Source: Legionellaceae bacterium
Lineage (GTDB): Bacteria > Pseudomonadota > Gammaproteobacteria > Legionellales > Legionellaceae
Reading direction: 5' to 3'
Length of the DNA stretch: 40,349 bases
Assembly: GCA_029210085.1 (NCBI GenBank)
Contig: JARGPP010000019.1
Coordinates: 1 to 40,349 of the forward strand
Position numbers and translations under genes: made by a program
Shown: positions 26,030 to 35,863 of the stretch, one piece after another
How the letters are laid out: every line of letters begins with the position of its first letter
Numbering within the stretch: the first letter of the stretch is position 1
The notes under the pieces: generated by a model
The model's input: the letters and a program-made list of their open reading frames with translations, nothing else
The model's database searches: none
What the model was told of the DNA's origin: nothing

Positions 26030-28177
26030 ATGGAGCAATTACAGGGTGCCGTTGAGCGGGTAACGTTTCACAGTGAAGCTACTGGCTTTTGTGTGTTGCG
26101 TACTAAGGTCAAAGGAAATCGTGATGTGGTCACGGTCATTGGAAGTGCACCGTCGATTACAGCCGGTGAATATATTGAGTGTCGAGGTACTTGGATTAAT
26201 GATAAAAAGCATGGCTTACAATTTAAAGCAGATTATCTAAAAGCAATACAGCCCACCACACTTGAAGGGATTGAAAAATATTTGGGATCAGGCATGGTGA
26301 AAGGCATTGGCCCTCATTTTGCCAAAAAATTGGTGGGTGCTTTTGGCGAAGCCGTATTTGATGTGATTGAAGCAACACCTGAACGGCTGTTAGAACTTGA
26401 TGGTATTGGCCAGAAAAGAAAAGATAGAGTACTTTCTGCATGGGCTGAGCAAAAAGCAATTCGCGGTATTATGGTTTTTTTGCATGGGCATGGTGTCGGA
26501 ACTGCACGTTCGGTTCGTATTTATAAAACTTATGGAGAAAAAGCGGTTCAAATCGTTGAAGAAAATCCTTATCGTTTAGCGCGAGATATCCATGGTATTG
26601 GTTTTAAAACGGTGGATAATTTGGCTGAGAAGTTGGGCATTGCAAAAGACTCACTGATGCGCGCACAAGCAGGCGTGAACCATGTATTGCAAGAACTGTG
26701 TGATAATGGACATTGTGCAGCTGAACGTAGCCAGCTAATTGATGCAAGTGTTAAATTACTTGAAATTCCCAAAGCAGTGATCGAAAGCGCACTTTTAGAA
26801 GAAATTAAAGAAGACACATTGGTTGCAGATACAATTCGCGACATACCCTGTATTTATCCTATTTCGCTATATACCGCGGAAACGAAAGCAGCAGCACAGT
26901 TAAAACGATTAAAGACAGGCACACCACCTTGGGGTGAAATTGATACAGATAAGGTCATTCCATGGGTTGAAAAAAACACGGCACTTGAACTCTCAGACTC
27001 ACAGCGAGAAGCAATAGAAGTGGTTTTAAAATCAAAGCTTGCTATCATGACGGGTGGTCCTGGTGTGGGGAAAACAACAATTGTCAAAAGTTTACTTGGC
27101 ATTATTGAGGCGAAAGCACTGCGAATCGGTTTGTGTGCACCTACAGGACGGGCTGCTAAGCGCTTAACTGAAACCACTCGTATGGAAGCCAAAACCATTC
27201 ATCGCCTGCTTGATTTTGATATGAAAACTTATGGGTTTAAACATAATCAAAATAATTTATTACCACTCGATGTTTTAATTATTGATGAAGCTTCCATGAT
27301 TGATATTGTGTTACTTAATCATTTATTAAAAGCAATTCATTTAGATACAGCAGTTATTTTTGTCGGAGATATTGATCAGTTGCCATCGGTTGGATCGGGT
27401 GCTGTTTTATCTGACTTAATCACCTCTGGTGTGATTGCAACCGTAAGACTGACAGAAATTTTTCGGCAGGCGGCTCATTCACATATTATTATTAACGCAC
27501 ATCGCGTCAATGAAGGCCGAATGCCTCTTTCATATGACACGTCTCAAAGTGATTTTTTTACACTGTATACAGAAACTCCGGAAGAGATTCATGTTAAGTT
27601 AATCGAAGTTGTTACGCATCGACTATCTAAGCGCTACGGATATGATCCGATTCGAGATATTCAAGTGTTAACTCCCATGAATCGTGGAGGACTTGGTGCT
27701 CGCAGCTTGAATGCAGCATTACAAGACAAGTTAAATGGTCATGCAATGCCTAGAGTGGAGCGTTTTGGTTCGGTCTATGCACCGGGTGATAAAGTGATTC
27801 AGATGCGCAATAACTATGATAAAGATGTTTTCAATGGTGATATTGGTGTCATTGAGAGCATTGATTTGGAAGAAGATGAGTTAAAAATAAAATTTGATGG
27901 GAGTCTCAAAACATATGGAGTCAATGAGCTTGATGAAGTCAATTTGGCTTATGCGATTAGTATCCATAAGTCACAAGGCTCGGAGTTTCCTGTCGTGGTG
28001 ATACCGCTTGCAACACAACACTTTACTTTGCTTGCTAGAAATTTGCTGTATACGGGGATTACACGGGGCAAAAGCAGGGTTGTTTTGATTGGTCAGAAGA
28101 AAGCCATTGGCATGGCGGTTCATAATGATAAAGAGGCAAATCGACTCACAAAACTAGCTGAGCGATTGTATGATTAA
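26030..28177 (+). CDS. recD2: RecD2-type SF1B DNA helicase
   Basis: This 715-residue 5'-3' helicase belongs to the RecD-like/TraA family that works without RecBC and helps with replication-fork and recombination repair. The N-terminal OB/HhH part contains SGMVKGIGPHFAKKLVGAFG and LLELDGIGQKRKDRVL (residues about 80-140). Walker A is TGGPGVGKTTIV near 341-352, Walker B is DVLIIDEASMID, and VGDIDQLPSVGSGAVLSDLI is motif III. Motifs V and VI include AYAISIHKSQGSEFPVVVIP near 640-660 and YTGITRGKSRVVLIG. It overlaps the msr fusion by 8 nt. Confidence 0.93.
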   Translation: MEQLQGAVERVTFHSEATGFCVLRTKVKGNRDVVTVIGSAPSITAGEYIECRGTWINDKKHGLQFKADYLKAIQPTTLEGIEKYLGSGMVKGIGPHFAKKLVGAFGEAVFDVIEATPERLLELDGIGQKRKDRVLSAWAEQKAIRGIMVFLHGHGVGTARSVRIYKTYGEKAVQIVEENPYRLARDIHGIGFKTVDNLAEKLGIAKDSLMRAQAGVNHVLQELCDNGHCAAERSQLIDASVKLLEIPKAVIESALLEEIKEDTLVADTIRDIPCIYPISLYTAETKAAAQLKRLKTGTPPWGEIDTDKVIPWVEKNTALELSDSQREAIEVVLKSKLAIMTGGPGVGKTTIVKSLLGIIEAKALRIGLCAPTGRAAKRLTETTRMEAKTIHRLLDFDMKTYGFKHNQNNLLPLDVLIIDEASMIDIVLLNHLLKAIHLDTAVIFVGDIDQLPSVGSGAVLSDLITSGVIATVRLTEIFRQAAHSHIIINAHRVNEGRMPLSYDTSQSDFFTLYTETPEEIHVKLIEVVTHRLSKRYGYDPIRDIQVLTPMNRGGLGARSLNAALQDKLNGHAMPRVERFGSVYAPGDKVIQMRNNYDKDVFNGDIGVIESIDLEEDELKIKFDGSLKTYGVNELDEVNLAYAISIHKSQGSEFPVVVIPLATQHFTLLARNLLYTGITRGKSRVVLIGQKKAIGMAVHNDKEANRLTKLAERLYD

Positions 28178-29045
28178 ATATTTAGATAAAACAAACAGTT
28201 TAACGCCTGATGCGCGTCTTGTGATATGCGAGCAAGCGACAGAGCCACCACATTCAGGAAAATATCATCGCATATTATCTGAGGGTCGTTATTTATGCAG
28301 GCGATGCGGACTTGCTTTGTTTCGCGCAAATAGTCAATTTGATGCAGGATGTGGTTGGCCAAGTTTTGATGTCAATATTATTGATGCGGTCAAAGAAACC
28401 CTTGATGTGGATGGTATTCGTTTGGAAATCACATGCAGTCGGTGTAGTGCGCATTTAGGACATGTATTTCGAGGCGAGCATTATACGGTTAATAATCAAC
28501 GGTATTGTGTGAATGCATTGGCATTAGATTTTGTTGTTAATAATCAAGTGATTGATACCGAAGAAGCTATTTTAGCCGGTGGATGTTTTTGGGGGGTTGA
28601 GCATTATTTGAAGCAATTACCGGGTGTTTTAAAAACAGAAGTCGGATATATCGGAGGGCATGTTAATCAACCCACCTATGAGCAAATTTATCAAGGAAAT
28701 ACGGGGCACTATGAGGCTGTTCGTGTGTTATTTGATAATCAAAATATAAGCTATATGCATGTATTAAAGCGTTTTTTTGAAATTCATGACCCAACACAAG
28801 CAGATGGACAAGGGCCTGATAGAGGCCGCCAATATCAAAGTGCTGTTTTTTGCCATGATAGCCAACAAGCGCATATAGCAAAAGAGCTGATTATCAAACT
28901 TCAGACGCTTGGATATAATGCGGTCACACAGGTTTTACCCGCAAACATTTTTTGGCCTGCAGACGTGTATCATCAAGATTATTATGCAAAGCACGCGAAG
29001 TTACCTTATTGCCACCAGCCCGTGTTGCGATTTAAATCAAAATAA
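28170..29045 (+). CDS. msrAB: MsrB-MsrA fusion, bifunctional methionine sulfoxide reductase
   Basis: The 291-residue protein repairs both epimers of methionine sulfoxide. The MsrB domain comes first (about 1-125), with zinc ligands Cys43/Cys46 (CRRC) and Cys89/Cys92 (CSRC), a resolving Cys61 in GCGWPSF, and the catalytic Cys113 in RYCVNALALDF. The MsrA domain follows (about 130-290), with catalytic Cys139 in GGCFWGVEHYL. GVLKTEVGYIGGH and YYAKHAKLPYC are also MsrA-typical. The B-A order is the reverse of the common Neisseria-type arrangement. There is no signal peptide, so it is cytosolic. It is coupled to recD2 by overlap. Confidence 0.95.
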   Translation: MIKYLDKTNSLTPDARLVICEQATEPPHSGKYHRILSEGRYLCRRCGLALFRANSQFDAGCGWPSFDVNIIDAVKETLDVDGIRLEITCSRCSAHLGHVFRGEHYTVNNQRYCVNALALDFVVNNQVIDTEEAILAGGCFWGVEHYLKQLPGVLKTEVGYIGGHVNQPTYEQIYQGNTGHYEAVRVLFDNQNISYMHVLKRFFEIHDPTQADGQGPDRGRQYQSAVFCHDSQQAHIAKELIIKLQTLGYNAVTQVLPANIFWPADVYHQDYYAKHAKLPYCHQPVLRFKSK

Positions 29046-29099
29046 TTAATGCTCTTTTGATAATACCTGTAGTAAGATGCAATAAAAGGATATGATGGA

Positions 29100-30959
29100 A
29101 TGATAAGCATGGAGCATGACGTTTCTTTTTTTCAAAAAATATATTTAAAATTACCTGTGATTATATTTGATATTTTAGCCATTCCAGTTGCTTGGTTTGT
29201 GGCTTCTGGCTTTACATTTGATGCTCATGTTTTATTTTCAGATTGGCAACCTTTGCTTGCACTGACTTGTCTTCAAGTGGCTACTTATTATGGTTTTAGA
29301 GTATATCGTGGCTTGTGGCGATTTTCTTCTGTCAGTGATGTGTCTCGTATTTTAAAATCAGTACTGGTTGCAACCGTAGCAGCAGTCCCCGTGTTTTATA
29401 GTTTCTCATGGTTTCAAGTAATTCCTGTTTCTGTGCTACCACTACATGCTTTGATGCTCGTGAGTTTATTGTGTGGTGCGCGTCTTTTGTTGCGATACCA
29501 TTGGGATAGATTAGACAAAAATCGAGATCTTGATAAAACGATTAAACGTGTTTTGGTTGTAGGAGCGGGTAGTGCTGGTGAAAGTTTGATTCGTGAAATG
29601 AAGCGCACACAAGAATACTTACCGGTGGGTCTGATTGATGATGGCCGCAAAAAACGAGGCCTTGAAGTGCATGGTGTCCGTGTTTTAGGGACCACCCCAC
29701 AACTACCGGAACTTGCAGTTCAAATAGAGGCCAATTTAATTGTTATTGCGATTCCATCTATCAGTAGTGCGGATATGCGTCGCGTTGTGAGTTATTGTGA
29801 AGGTTGTCATGTTCCCTTTAGAACCTTACCCAGCTTGGCGGCTATGACATCTGGACGCGTTGAAATTAATACATTGAAGACCGTTAATATTGAAGATTTA
29901 TTAGGTCGTGATCAGGTCAGTCTTGAGTGGGATAAAATTGAAGCAAGTATTAAAGGACGTTCAATTTTAGTCACTGGTGCCGGTGGTTCAATTGGTTCAG
30001 AGTTATGTCGTCAAATTGCAATATTAAAACCCATTCAATTGATTCTTTTAGATAATAACGAAGCTAATTTATATCATATAGAACGTGAACTTCGGCTATA
30101 TTTTCCCGAAGTTTTGCTGCAAACAGCCCTGGTGAGTGTTGTGGATGGTATTGCAGTCAGGTCGGTACTCGAGCAGTTTAGGCCTGCAGTTGTTTTTCAT
30201 GCTGCGGCTTATAAGCATGTACCCATGCTTGAGCATCAAGCGCGGGTCGCTGTACGCAATAATATTATGGGTACGCGTATTGTAGCTGAAGCAAGTATTG
30301 CTGTGGATGTAGAAAAGTTCATTTTAATTTCAACGGATAAAGCGGTTAATCCAACCAATATTATGGGTACAACCAAACGTGTGGCGGAAATTTATTGTCA
30401 AAATGTAAATGAGCGTGTCAATACGCAATTTATAACGGTACGGTTCGGAAATGTGCTCGGCTCGGTCGGAAGTGTTGTGCCGCTGTTTCAAAAGCAGTTG
30501 AAAGCAGGTGGTCCTTTAACTGTGACTCATCCAGATATACAGCGTTATTTCATGACAATTCCTGAGGCCAGTCAACTGATTTTACAAGCTATGGCGAATG
30601 GTGCAGGTGGTGAGATTTTTGTGCTTGATATGGGCGAGCCGATTAAAATCAGCTATCTTGCTGAACAAATGATTCGGCTTTCAGGAAAAGAGCCAGGTAA
30701 GGATATTCACATTGAATATACTGGGTTAAGGCCTGGTGAAAAATTATTTGAAGAACTATTTCATCCCTCAGAGCAGTTATCACAAACGGACCATGAAAAA
30801 TTATTTAAAGCACGATTTAGGCAAATTGATTGGCATGATTTAACGGAGACACTAGGCCTGATTCAAGCAGCGTGTAATACGCATGAAAATGATGAGATGA
30901 TTATCTTATTGAAAAGCTTGGTTCCTGAGTTTCAAACAGAGTGTGTTGAAGTTGCGTAA
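29100..30959 (+). CDS. Membrane nucleoside-diphosphate-sugar 4,6-dehydratase (WbpM/CapD/PglF-like)
   Basis: The protein has 619 residues. An N-terminal part with about four membrane helices (15-135) is followed by a first Rossmann domain (VLVVGAGSAGESLIREM, about 150-170) and a large SDR domain starting ITGAGGSIGSELCRQI-like near 290. The active-site segment ISTDKAVNPTNIMGTTKR carries the Ser/Thr-Asp-Lys and Met-x-x-x-Lys pattern of the inverting or retaining UDP-GlcNAc 4,6-dehydratases. GLRPGEKLFEELF is also typical. It makes a 4-keto-6-deoxy sugar nucleotide for surface polysaccharide or protein glycans. It has AAAAGGA upstream and is followed after 3 nt by pilin-like genes. Confidence 0.9.
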   Translation: MISMEHDVSFFQKIYLKLPVIIFDILAIPVAWFVASGFTFDAHVLFSDWQPLLALTCLQVATYYGFRVYRGLWRFSSVSDVSRILKSVLVATVAAVPVFYSFSWFQVIPVSVLPLHALMLVSLLCGARLLLRYHWDRLDKNRDLDKTIKRVLVVGAGSAGESLIREMKRTQEYLPVGLIDDGRKKRGLEVHGVRVLGTTPQLPELAVQIEANLIVIAIPSISSADMRRVVSYCEGCHVPFRTLPSLAAMTSGRVEINTLKTVNIEDLLGRDQVSLEWDKIEASIKGRSILVTGAGGSIGSELCRQIAILKPIQLILLDNNEANLYHIERELRLYFPEVLLQTALVSVVDGIAVRSVLEQFRPAVVFHAAAYKHVPMLEHQARVAVRNNIMGTRIVAEASIAVDVEKFILISTDKAVNPTNIMGTTKRVAEIYCQNVNERVNTQFITVRFGNVLGSVGSVVPLFQKQLKAGGPLTVTHPDIQRYFMTIPEASQLILQAMANGAGGEIFVLDMGEPIKISYLAEQMIRLSGKEPGKDIHIEYTGLRPGEKLFEELFHPSEQLSQTDHEKLFKARFRQIDWHDLTETLGLIQAACNTHENDEMIILLKSLVPEFQTECVEVA

Positions 30960-30962
30960 TTG

Positions 30963-31121
30963 ATGATGCATGCAAGGAAGCGTGGTTTTTCATTCACTGA
31001 AGTTTTAGTTTGTCTTGCTTTAATTTCGGGTGGTTCCGTTTTGTTATTAAAAAAACAAATGATGCTGAGCCACGTCGTTCGTGATGCTCGTGTTGAACAT
31101 TTATCTGAAGTGCATTTGTGA
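30963..31121 (+). CDS. Short PilV-like prepilin, 52 residues
   Basis: A 52-codon frame starts with a double ATG directly after the dehydratase stop. Its N-terminus is a class III signal, MMHARKRG followed by FSFTEVLVCLALISGG. The prepilin peptidase would cut between Gly8 and Phe9, and Glu at mature position 5 is present. The hydrophobic helix is normal, but the protein stops after 44 mature residues, whereas PilV-type minor pilins usually exceed 100. Its TGA overlaps the GTG of the next pilin gene by two bases, so translation is coupled. It may be a truncated pilV or a minimal pseudopilin. Confidence 0.65.
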   Translation: MMHARKRGFSFTEVLVCLALISGGSVLLLKKQMMLSHVVRDARVEHLSEVHL

Positions 31122-31849
31122 GGCGCGTCAATGCAGGATTCAGCTTAGTTGAACTTTTAGTGTGTTTTTTTATTTCTATGTTACTGATTTTGGTTTTAAT
31201 TCAACACTTGTTGTCAGTGAGTCGCCAATATCAGTATATTCATTCAGTCTTGGATGAAACCATTGAATTGCAATGGGTATTTGATGTGATGCGTGCTCGT
31301 ATACATCATGCAGGATTTACGCCGTGCTTAGGGCTTAATCAACTTAAAAGCATCGATACAAGAGATAGACCTGAAGCATTAGATGCAATCACCGTACAGC
31401 AAGATAAACTCAAGGGGCCTGCGCTTTTTATTCGTAAAATGGATGAGACACAGTTTGGGTTAGTTGAAATATTAGCATCGAATAGACTACGTATAAAAAA
31501 TATTATTTTAAAGTCAGGTAATCCGGTTATTGTTTCTGATTGTATGCATGCAGAAGTACATGAAGTATCTAAAATAAGTCAGACTCAAGATGGGCAAGTG
31601 CTTCAACTTAAGAAACCATTGGCTTTTGATTATGCGCCAGAAGTTTATATAGGGAGGTGGGTCTCAGAGCGTTTTTTCTTTCGACGATTAAAAGGATTAT
31701 TTATTCAGCAGAAAAGGATTGATTTTATGACTGCTGCTAAAAGTATAAAATTTAATTTGCATCAAAACCAAGCGTATCCAAAAGTCGTCATGGTATTGGT
31801 GTCAAAACTAGATAAAAAATATGTGCTAGAAGCAAGGACACGTATGTAA
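31118..31849 (+). CDS. pilW: PilW-like minor pilin assembly protein
   Basis: From GTG 31118 the product has 243 residues with the prepilin signal MRRVNAG followed by FSLVELLVCFFISMLLILVL; Glu is at mature position 5. The rest is a periplasmic region with two Cys (CLG near 70 and DCMH near 146) that could form a disulfide. Position between PilV-like and PilX-like genes supports PilW. PilW proteins are usually longer (over 300 residues), so this is a reduced version. It would help prime type IV pilus assembly. Confidence 0.7.
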   Translation: MRRVNAGFSLVELLVCFFISMLLILVLIQHLLSVSRQYQYIHSVLDETIELQWVFDVMRARIHHAGFTPCLGLNQLKSIDTRDRPEALDAITVQQDKLKGPALFIRKMDETQFGLVEILASNRLRIKNIILKSGNPVIVSDCMHAEVHEVSKISQTQDGQVLQLKKPLAFDYAPEVYIGRWVSERFFFRRLKGLFIQQKRIDFMTAAKSIKFNLHQNQAYPKVVMVLVSKLDKKYVLEARTRM

Positions 31850-32286
31850 TGACGGGTTTAAGATGTACACGCGGGATGATATTGCTCACGACAATTTTAA
31901 TGTTAAGTTTACTTGCGGCGTTAGTCTTTTCAATGCAACAAGCCGTTTGGGTGTATACGCGATTACATCTAAAAACATGTATGACACATCGTGCTTTTGA
32001 AGCATTAGAGCAAGAGGTGTTTAAGCTGATTAGGCAAATTGATTCAACTAAAAAAAACTGCTTGAGTACTGCTTTAGACGTGAATGATGCAGTGCGTCAG
32101 TTAAAAGCTGAGCGTGGCTGCATTGTGACTACGGATAAAATAAAGTATAGGTACTGGGTGAATGTGTTAGATTATCCAGAAAGAAACAGAGTATTAGCTG
32201 TGCATGCCGTTTTACACCCCGAAGTGATTTTATCAGTACGGCTTTCAAAAACAAAAGTGCCTATGAGCTGGTATATGATTGCTTAG
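31849..32286 (+). CDS. PilX-like minor pilin assembly protein
   Basis: The 145-residue protein starts with the last base of the upstream TAA. Its N-terminus RCTRGMILLTTILMLSLLAALVFSMQQ is a short basic region, a Gly-Met step and a hydrophobic helix, as in PilX/PilX_N proteins that often lack the Glu5 of other pilins. The remainder is short and has three Cys. No pilY1 or pilE gene follows, unlike the usual minor-pilin operon; a terminator closes the unit instead. Confidence 0.6.
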   Translation: MTGLRCTRGMILLTTILMLSLLAALVFSMQQAVWVYTRLHLKTCMTHRAFEALEQEVFKLIRQIDSTKKNCLSTALDVNDAVRQLKAERGCIVTTDKIKYRYWVNVLDYPERNRVLAVHAVLHPEVILSVRLSKTKVPMSWYMIA

Positions 32287-32373
32287 ATTAAATAAAGCCA
32301 CTTAGCGCAGGGAAAAAGCATCAACTTGACAAACCCATGCACTCACCATATGTATAGCTGCTTGACTATCCTT

Positions 32374-32406
32374 TATATTGGTGCACGTGGCGCCAATATA
32401 TTTTTT
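32374..32406 (+). terminator. Rho-independent terminator of the pilin operon
   Basis: An 11-bp stem (32374-32384 with 32390-32400, one G-U pair) closes a 5-nt loop ACGTG. Six T residues follow at 32401-32406. It lies 88 nt after the stop of the PilX-like gene. This is the clearest intrinsic terminator I found in the window. Confidence 0.8.
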
Positions 32407-32831
32407 CTGGTAAGATTCTTATTCCTGTAGGATAGTACGCAGGAAAACAGTCCACCCAAACAAGGAAGCTTTAGTGCATATAGCGTTGTACGTTTATCGA
32501 TTACGTCATCAATATCATCCTATTATTACACGCTGTATTTATCAGCATAAGCGTAATATACAAAAAAGATTTAGCCCAAAATATAGTATAGGTATGTCTA
32601 ATATACGACAATGCGTGTGATAATATTGTGATCTTTACTCAGAGAAAAATACATCAAGACGTGGTCAAGGAAAAAGAGGTATCGACTTGTGTTTCAGTAT
32701 TGCGCCCTGTCAGGCAAAATTTACACGATTTACATGTGTATTGTACGATCGGGGTGATATGAGAGACTCTGTGTGAAATGACGTGTAGTAACCATGTGTT
32801 TTTATTGATATTAATTGAGAGGAAAAGGTGA
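32407..32831. other. 425-bp intergenic stretch without a gene
   Basis: Between the terminator and the symporter start I see only short broken frames on both strands. The stretch should contain the promoter of the symporter operon, but no convincing -35/-10 pair was found. GAGGAAAAGG at 32818-32827 is the symporter RBS. It could hold an undetected small RNA. Confidence 0.4.
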
Positions 32832-34082
32832 ATGGGTACGAATAACCAAGCAAAAAAACGGCCATTCTGGTTTAGCGTACCAGTGCTTTACGCCGTCATG
32901 ATAACCTTAGGTATTTTAAGTGGTCTTTCAGACATTGAGCCTTTAAAAGCAACAGGCCTTTTTGTGGCAGATGTATTTATTCGGATATTTAAGTGCATTA
33001 GCTTACCTATTATTGCTTTGTCGATTATTGTGACGCTTGCGCATTATCGCTCAGAAGGTATTATGAAGCGTGTGTGGCGTAGAACCATGTGTTACACGCT
33101 TGGCACAACCTTAATTGCAGCAAGTATTAGCTGTTTGCTGTATTTACTAATTCATCCCAGTTTGGTTACAGCGCCTAGTGATATTCCTCATGACCTACCT
33201 ACAGCAGGTCTGAGTTATTTGAGTCATGTTTCGCATTTGATACCCGAAAATATTTTTGCCCCGTTTCTTGAAAATCAAGTTCTGAGTGTATTATTTTTAA
33301 GTATTGTGGTGGGGGTTGCGATTCGTTCTATTCCGAATGATGATGCACGCGCAACCATTACGCACTTTTTTTCAGGTGCGCATGGCATGATGATGGTCAT
33401 TACGCGTTGGGTTATTTTAATTATTCCTATTGGTTTATATGGGTTTATTACTTCCACCGTGATACAAATGCGAAGTGGGTCCGATTTAAAAGGAATTGGT
33501 GAGTATTTATTGATTGTAGTGCTTGCCAATGTCATTCAAGGATTTATTGTATTGCCTATGTGGTTAAGGTTTAAAGGCATTAAACCCTTTCTGACCATGC
33601 GCCGTATGATGCCAGCTTTATCTCTTGCTTTTTTTACCAAATCATCAGTAGGTGCATTACCTGTGACCATGGATACCATGGAACAGAAACTAGGCGTTCG
33701 TCCTGAACTCAGCCGTTTTGTTTTGCCATTATGCACAAGTATTAATATGAATGGTTGTGCGGCGTTTATTTTTGCAACAGTCGTTTATTTGATGCAAAAC
33801 CATGGAATTACACTCTCATTACCTGCAATGGGGTTATGGATTGTCGTTGCGACAGTAGCTGCTATTGGAAATGCAGGTATCCCAATGGGCTGTTTTTTCT
33901 TGAGTGCGAGCTTATTAGCGAGCATGAATGTACCAATCACGCTCATGGGAATTATTCTCCCCTTTTATAGTTTAATTGATATGTTAGAAACGGCTTTGAA
34001 TGTTTGGTCTGATTCATGTGTAACAAAAGTAGTAGATGAGCATGTTGTAGATGCTGCTGAAGTTGAACCGAGTAGGGTATGA
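32832..34082 (+). CDS. Dicarboxylate/amino acid:cation symporter (DAACS family)
   Basis: The 416-residue inner-membrane protein has about eight helices plus re-entrant loops, as in GltP/DctA/SstT. Family segments include FIRIFKCISLPIIALSII, the serine-rich re-entrant loop FFTKSSVGALPVTM, and LCTSINMNGCAAFIFAT, which is the NMDG cation-binding motif with Asn replacing Asp. GNAGIPMGCFFLSASLLAS is the second re-entrant loop. It would import a dicarboxylate or an acidic or hydroxy amino acid with Na+ or H+. Its stop overlaps the next gene by 4 nt. Confidence 0.88.
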   Translation: MGTNNQAKKRPFWFSVPVLYAVMITLGILSGLSDIEPLKATGLFVADVFIRIFKCISLPIIALSIIVTLAHYRSEGIMKRVWRRTMCYTLGTTLIAASISCLLYLLIHPSLVTAPSDIPHDLPTAGLSYLSHVSHLIPENIFAPFLENQVLSVLFLSIVVGVAIRSIPNDDARATITHFFSGAHGMMMVITRWVILIIPIGLYGFITSTVIQMRSGSDLKGIGEYLLIVVLANVIQGFIVLPMWLRFKGIKPFLTMRRMMPALSLAFFTKSSVGALPVTMDTMEQKLGVRPELSRFVLPLCTSINMNGCAAFIFATVVYLMQNHGITLSLPAMGLWIVVATVAAIGNAGIPMGCFFLSASLLASMNVPITLMGIILPFYSLIDMLETALNVWSDSCVTKVVDEHVVDAAEVEPSRV

Positions 34083-35863
34083 ATAATGAATTGCCGCATA
34101 CTATTGGTACGTTCGTTTGGCGTTATTTGCGCTCTGAGAAGCGGTATTTAGCCGGGTTTTTATTGGTTGCCTTGGTTTGGGCAGCAGAGATGTCATTTAG
34201 TCCTTATTTGCTTAAAGTGATTATTGATACCGTTGTGGCACAATCACATGATTTAGAGCAATTATTTCATGTGATTATCATGCCTATTGTGCTGTATGCG
34301 TCTATGTCGCTTTTGTTGAATTTAAATTTTAGGTTTTATAATTATATTAATTTAAAACTGATTCCAAAATTGAATGCAATAATTCACCAAGATGTGTTTG
34401 CTTATGTTTTGAAGCATTCATATGCTTTTTTTCAAGATCACTTTGTAGGGAGTCTCACACGTAAAATAGTCGATTTAGTGGTGAATACGGAAATGTTTAT
34501 TTCTATTCCCAATGAGTGGTTTATTTCTAGAGGGCTTGCTGCATTGGTTGCAAGTCTGACTTTGTTTCAAGTGGTGCACCCTATCTTTGGCATAATTTTG
34601 TTAACTTGGGGTGTTTTATTTGTGGGGTTATCTTATTTTTTTTCAAAACATGCAGAGGTGTTATCAAAGAAAAATGCAGAAGCATTTTCAAAATTAGATG
34701 GTGCAACTTCAGATGCATTTTCTAATGTTTTAAGTGTAAAGTTATTTGATAATATTAAGCATCAAGCCGCCTATATTGCTAAAAAACTGGCCGTTCTTGT
34801 TGATTGCGATCGTGCTTTTCAGTGGTATAGCTTAAAAACACATCTTATTTTAGGACTAGGTCTGACTGTTTTAATGACATCCATGCTGTTAGCTTTACTT
34901 CATGGTTTAAAGTTAGGGTATGTTGGGGCGGGTGATTTTGCATTGGTCTTGATGTTATCGTCGGCTTTTACCGGGGCTGTGTATGACCTAGGAAATCAGA
35001 TGCAACGATTTTCTAAAGTCAGGGGAACCTGCAACCAGGCACTCCAATTACTCACTAAACCTCATGACATCATAGATGCACCAGGTGCTTTACCGCTTGT
35101 TGTGCGTCAAGGAGCGATTCAATTTGAGAAAGTGTCGTTTGCTTACGCAGAGCAAAAGCCTATTTTTAAAGATTTAACAGTCCAGATTAAACCGGGTGAA
35201 AAAATTGGATTAGTTGGTTATTCAGGAGCCGGAAAATCAACATTTATTAAGCTTATTTTACGTTTGTTAGATATTCAGTCCGGTGATATCTTAATTGATG
35301 GACAAGCGATAAAAGCAGTTACAAAAAGTTCTCTTCGCAAGCAGATTGGTACAATTCCACAGGAGCCAGAATTATTTCATCAAAGTATTTTAGAGAACAT
35401 AAAATTTGCAAGACCAGAGGCATCCGACGCTGAAGTCATTGAAGCGGCTAAAAAAGCCAGGTGTCATGAATTTATTATGACACTACCTAAACAATATGAT
35501 GCATTAGTGGGGGAGCGGGGAATTAAATTATCCGGGGGACAAAAACAGCGCATTGCTATTGCAAGGGCTTTTTTGAAAAATGCACCGATTTTATTATTGG
35601 ATGAGGCAACTTCATCGCTGGATTCAATGACAGAGCGTGATATTCATACTGCCTTACATGATGTTATGAAAAATAAGACCACACTTGTCATTGCACACCG
35701 GCTGTCAACACTGAAAGATATGGACAGAATATTAGTTTTTGTAGATGGTGAAATTCGAGAAGATAATACTTTAAAAGCATTACTAGCGAATCAAAATAGT
35801 ATTTTTTATACCCTTTGGCAAATGCAGTCTGATGGGTTTATTACTGCCGATGCATCGGGTTAA
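34079..35863 (+). CDS. ABC exporter half-transporter (fused membrane and ATPase domains)
   Basis: This 594-residue type IV ABC exporter has six helices in residues about 20-320 and an ATPase from about 345. Walker A is GYSGAGKSTFIK, the Q-loop is IPQEPELF, the signature is LSGGQKQRIAIARAFL, Walker B is ILLLDEATSSLDS, and the H-loop is LVIAHRLSTL. It should work as a homodimer at the inner membrane. The substrate is unknown; lipids, peptides or drugs are typical. It is translationally coupled to the symporter. Its last 23 bases overlap the convergent acidic-tailed gene. Confidence 0.9.
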   Translation: MNNELPHTIGTFVWRYLRSEKRYLAGFLLVALVWAAEMSFSPYLLKVIIDTVVAQSHDLEQLFHVIIMPIVLYASMSLLLNLNFRFYNYINLKLIPKLNAIIHQDVFAYVLKHSYAFFQDHFVGSLTRKIVDLVVNTEMFISIPNEWFISRGLAALVASLTLFQVVHPIFGIILLTWGVLFVGLSYFFSKHAEVLSKKNAEAFSKLDGATSDAFSNVLSVKLFDNIKHQAAYIAKKLAVLVDCDRAFQWYSLKTHLILGLGLTVLMTSMLLALLHGLKLGYVGAGDFALVLMLSSAFTGAVYDLGNQMQRFSKVRGTCNQALQLLTKPHDIIDAPGALPLVVRQGAIQFEKVSFAYAEQKPIFKDLTVQIKPGEKIGLVGYSGAGKSTFIKLILRLLDIQSGDILIDGQAIKAVTKSSLRKQIGTIPQEPELFHQSILENIKFARPEASDAEVIEAAKKARCHEFIMTLPKQYDALVGERGIKLSGGQKQRIAIARAFLKNAPILLLDEATSSLDSMTERDIHTALHDVMKNKTTLVIAHRLSTLKDMDRILVFVDGEIREDNTLKALLANQNSIFYTLWQMQSDGFITADASG

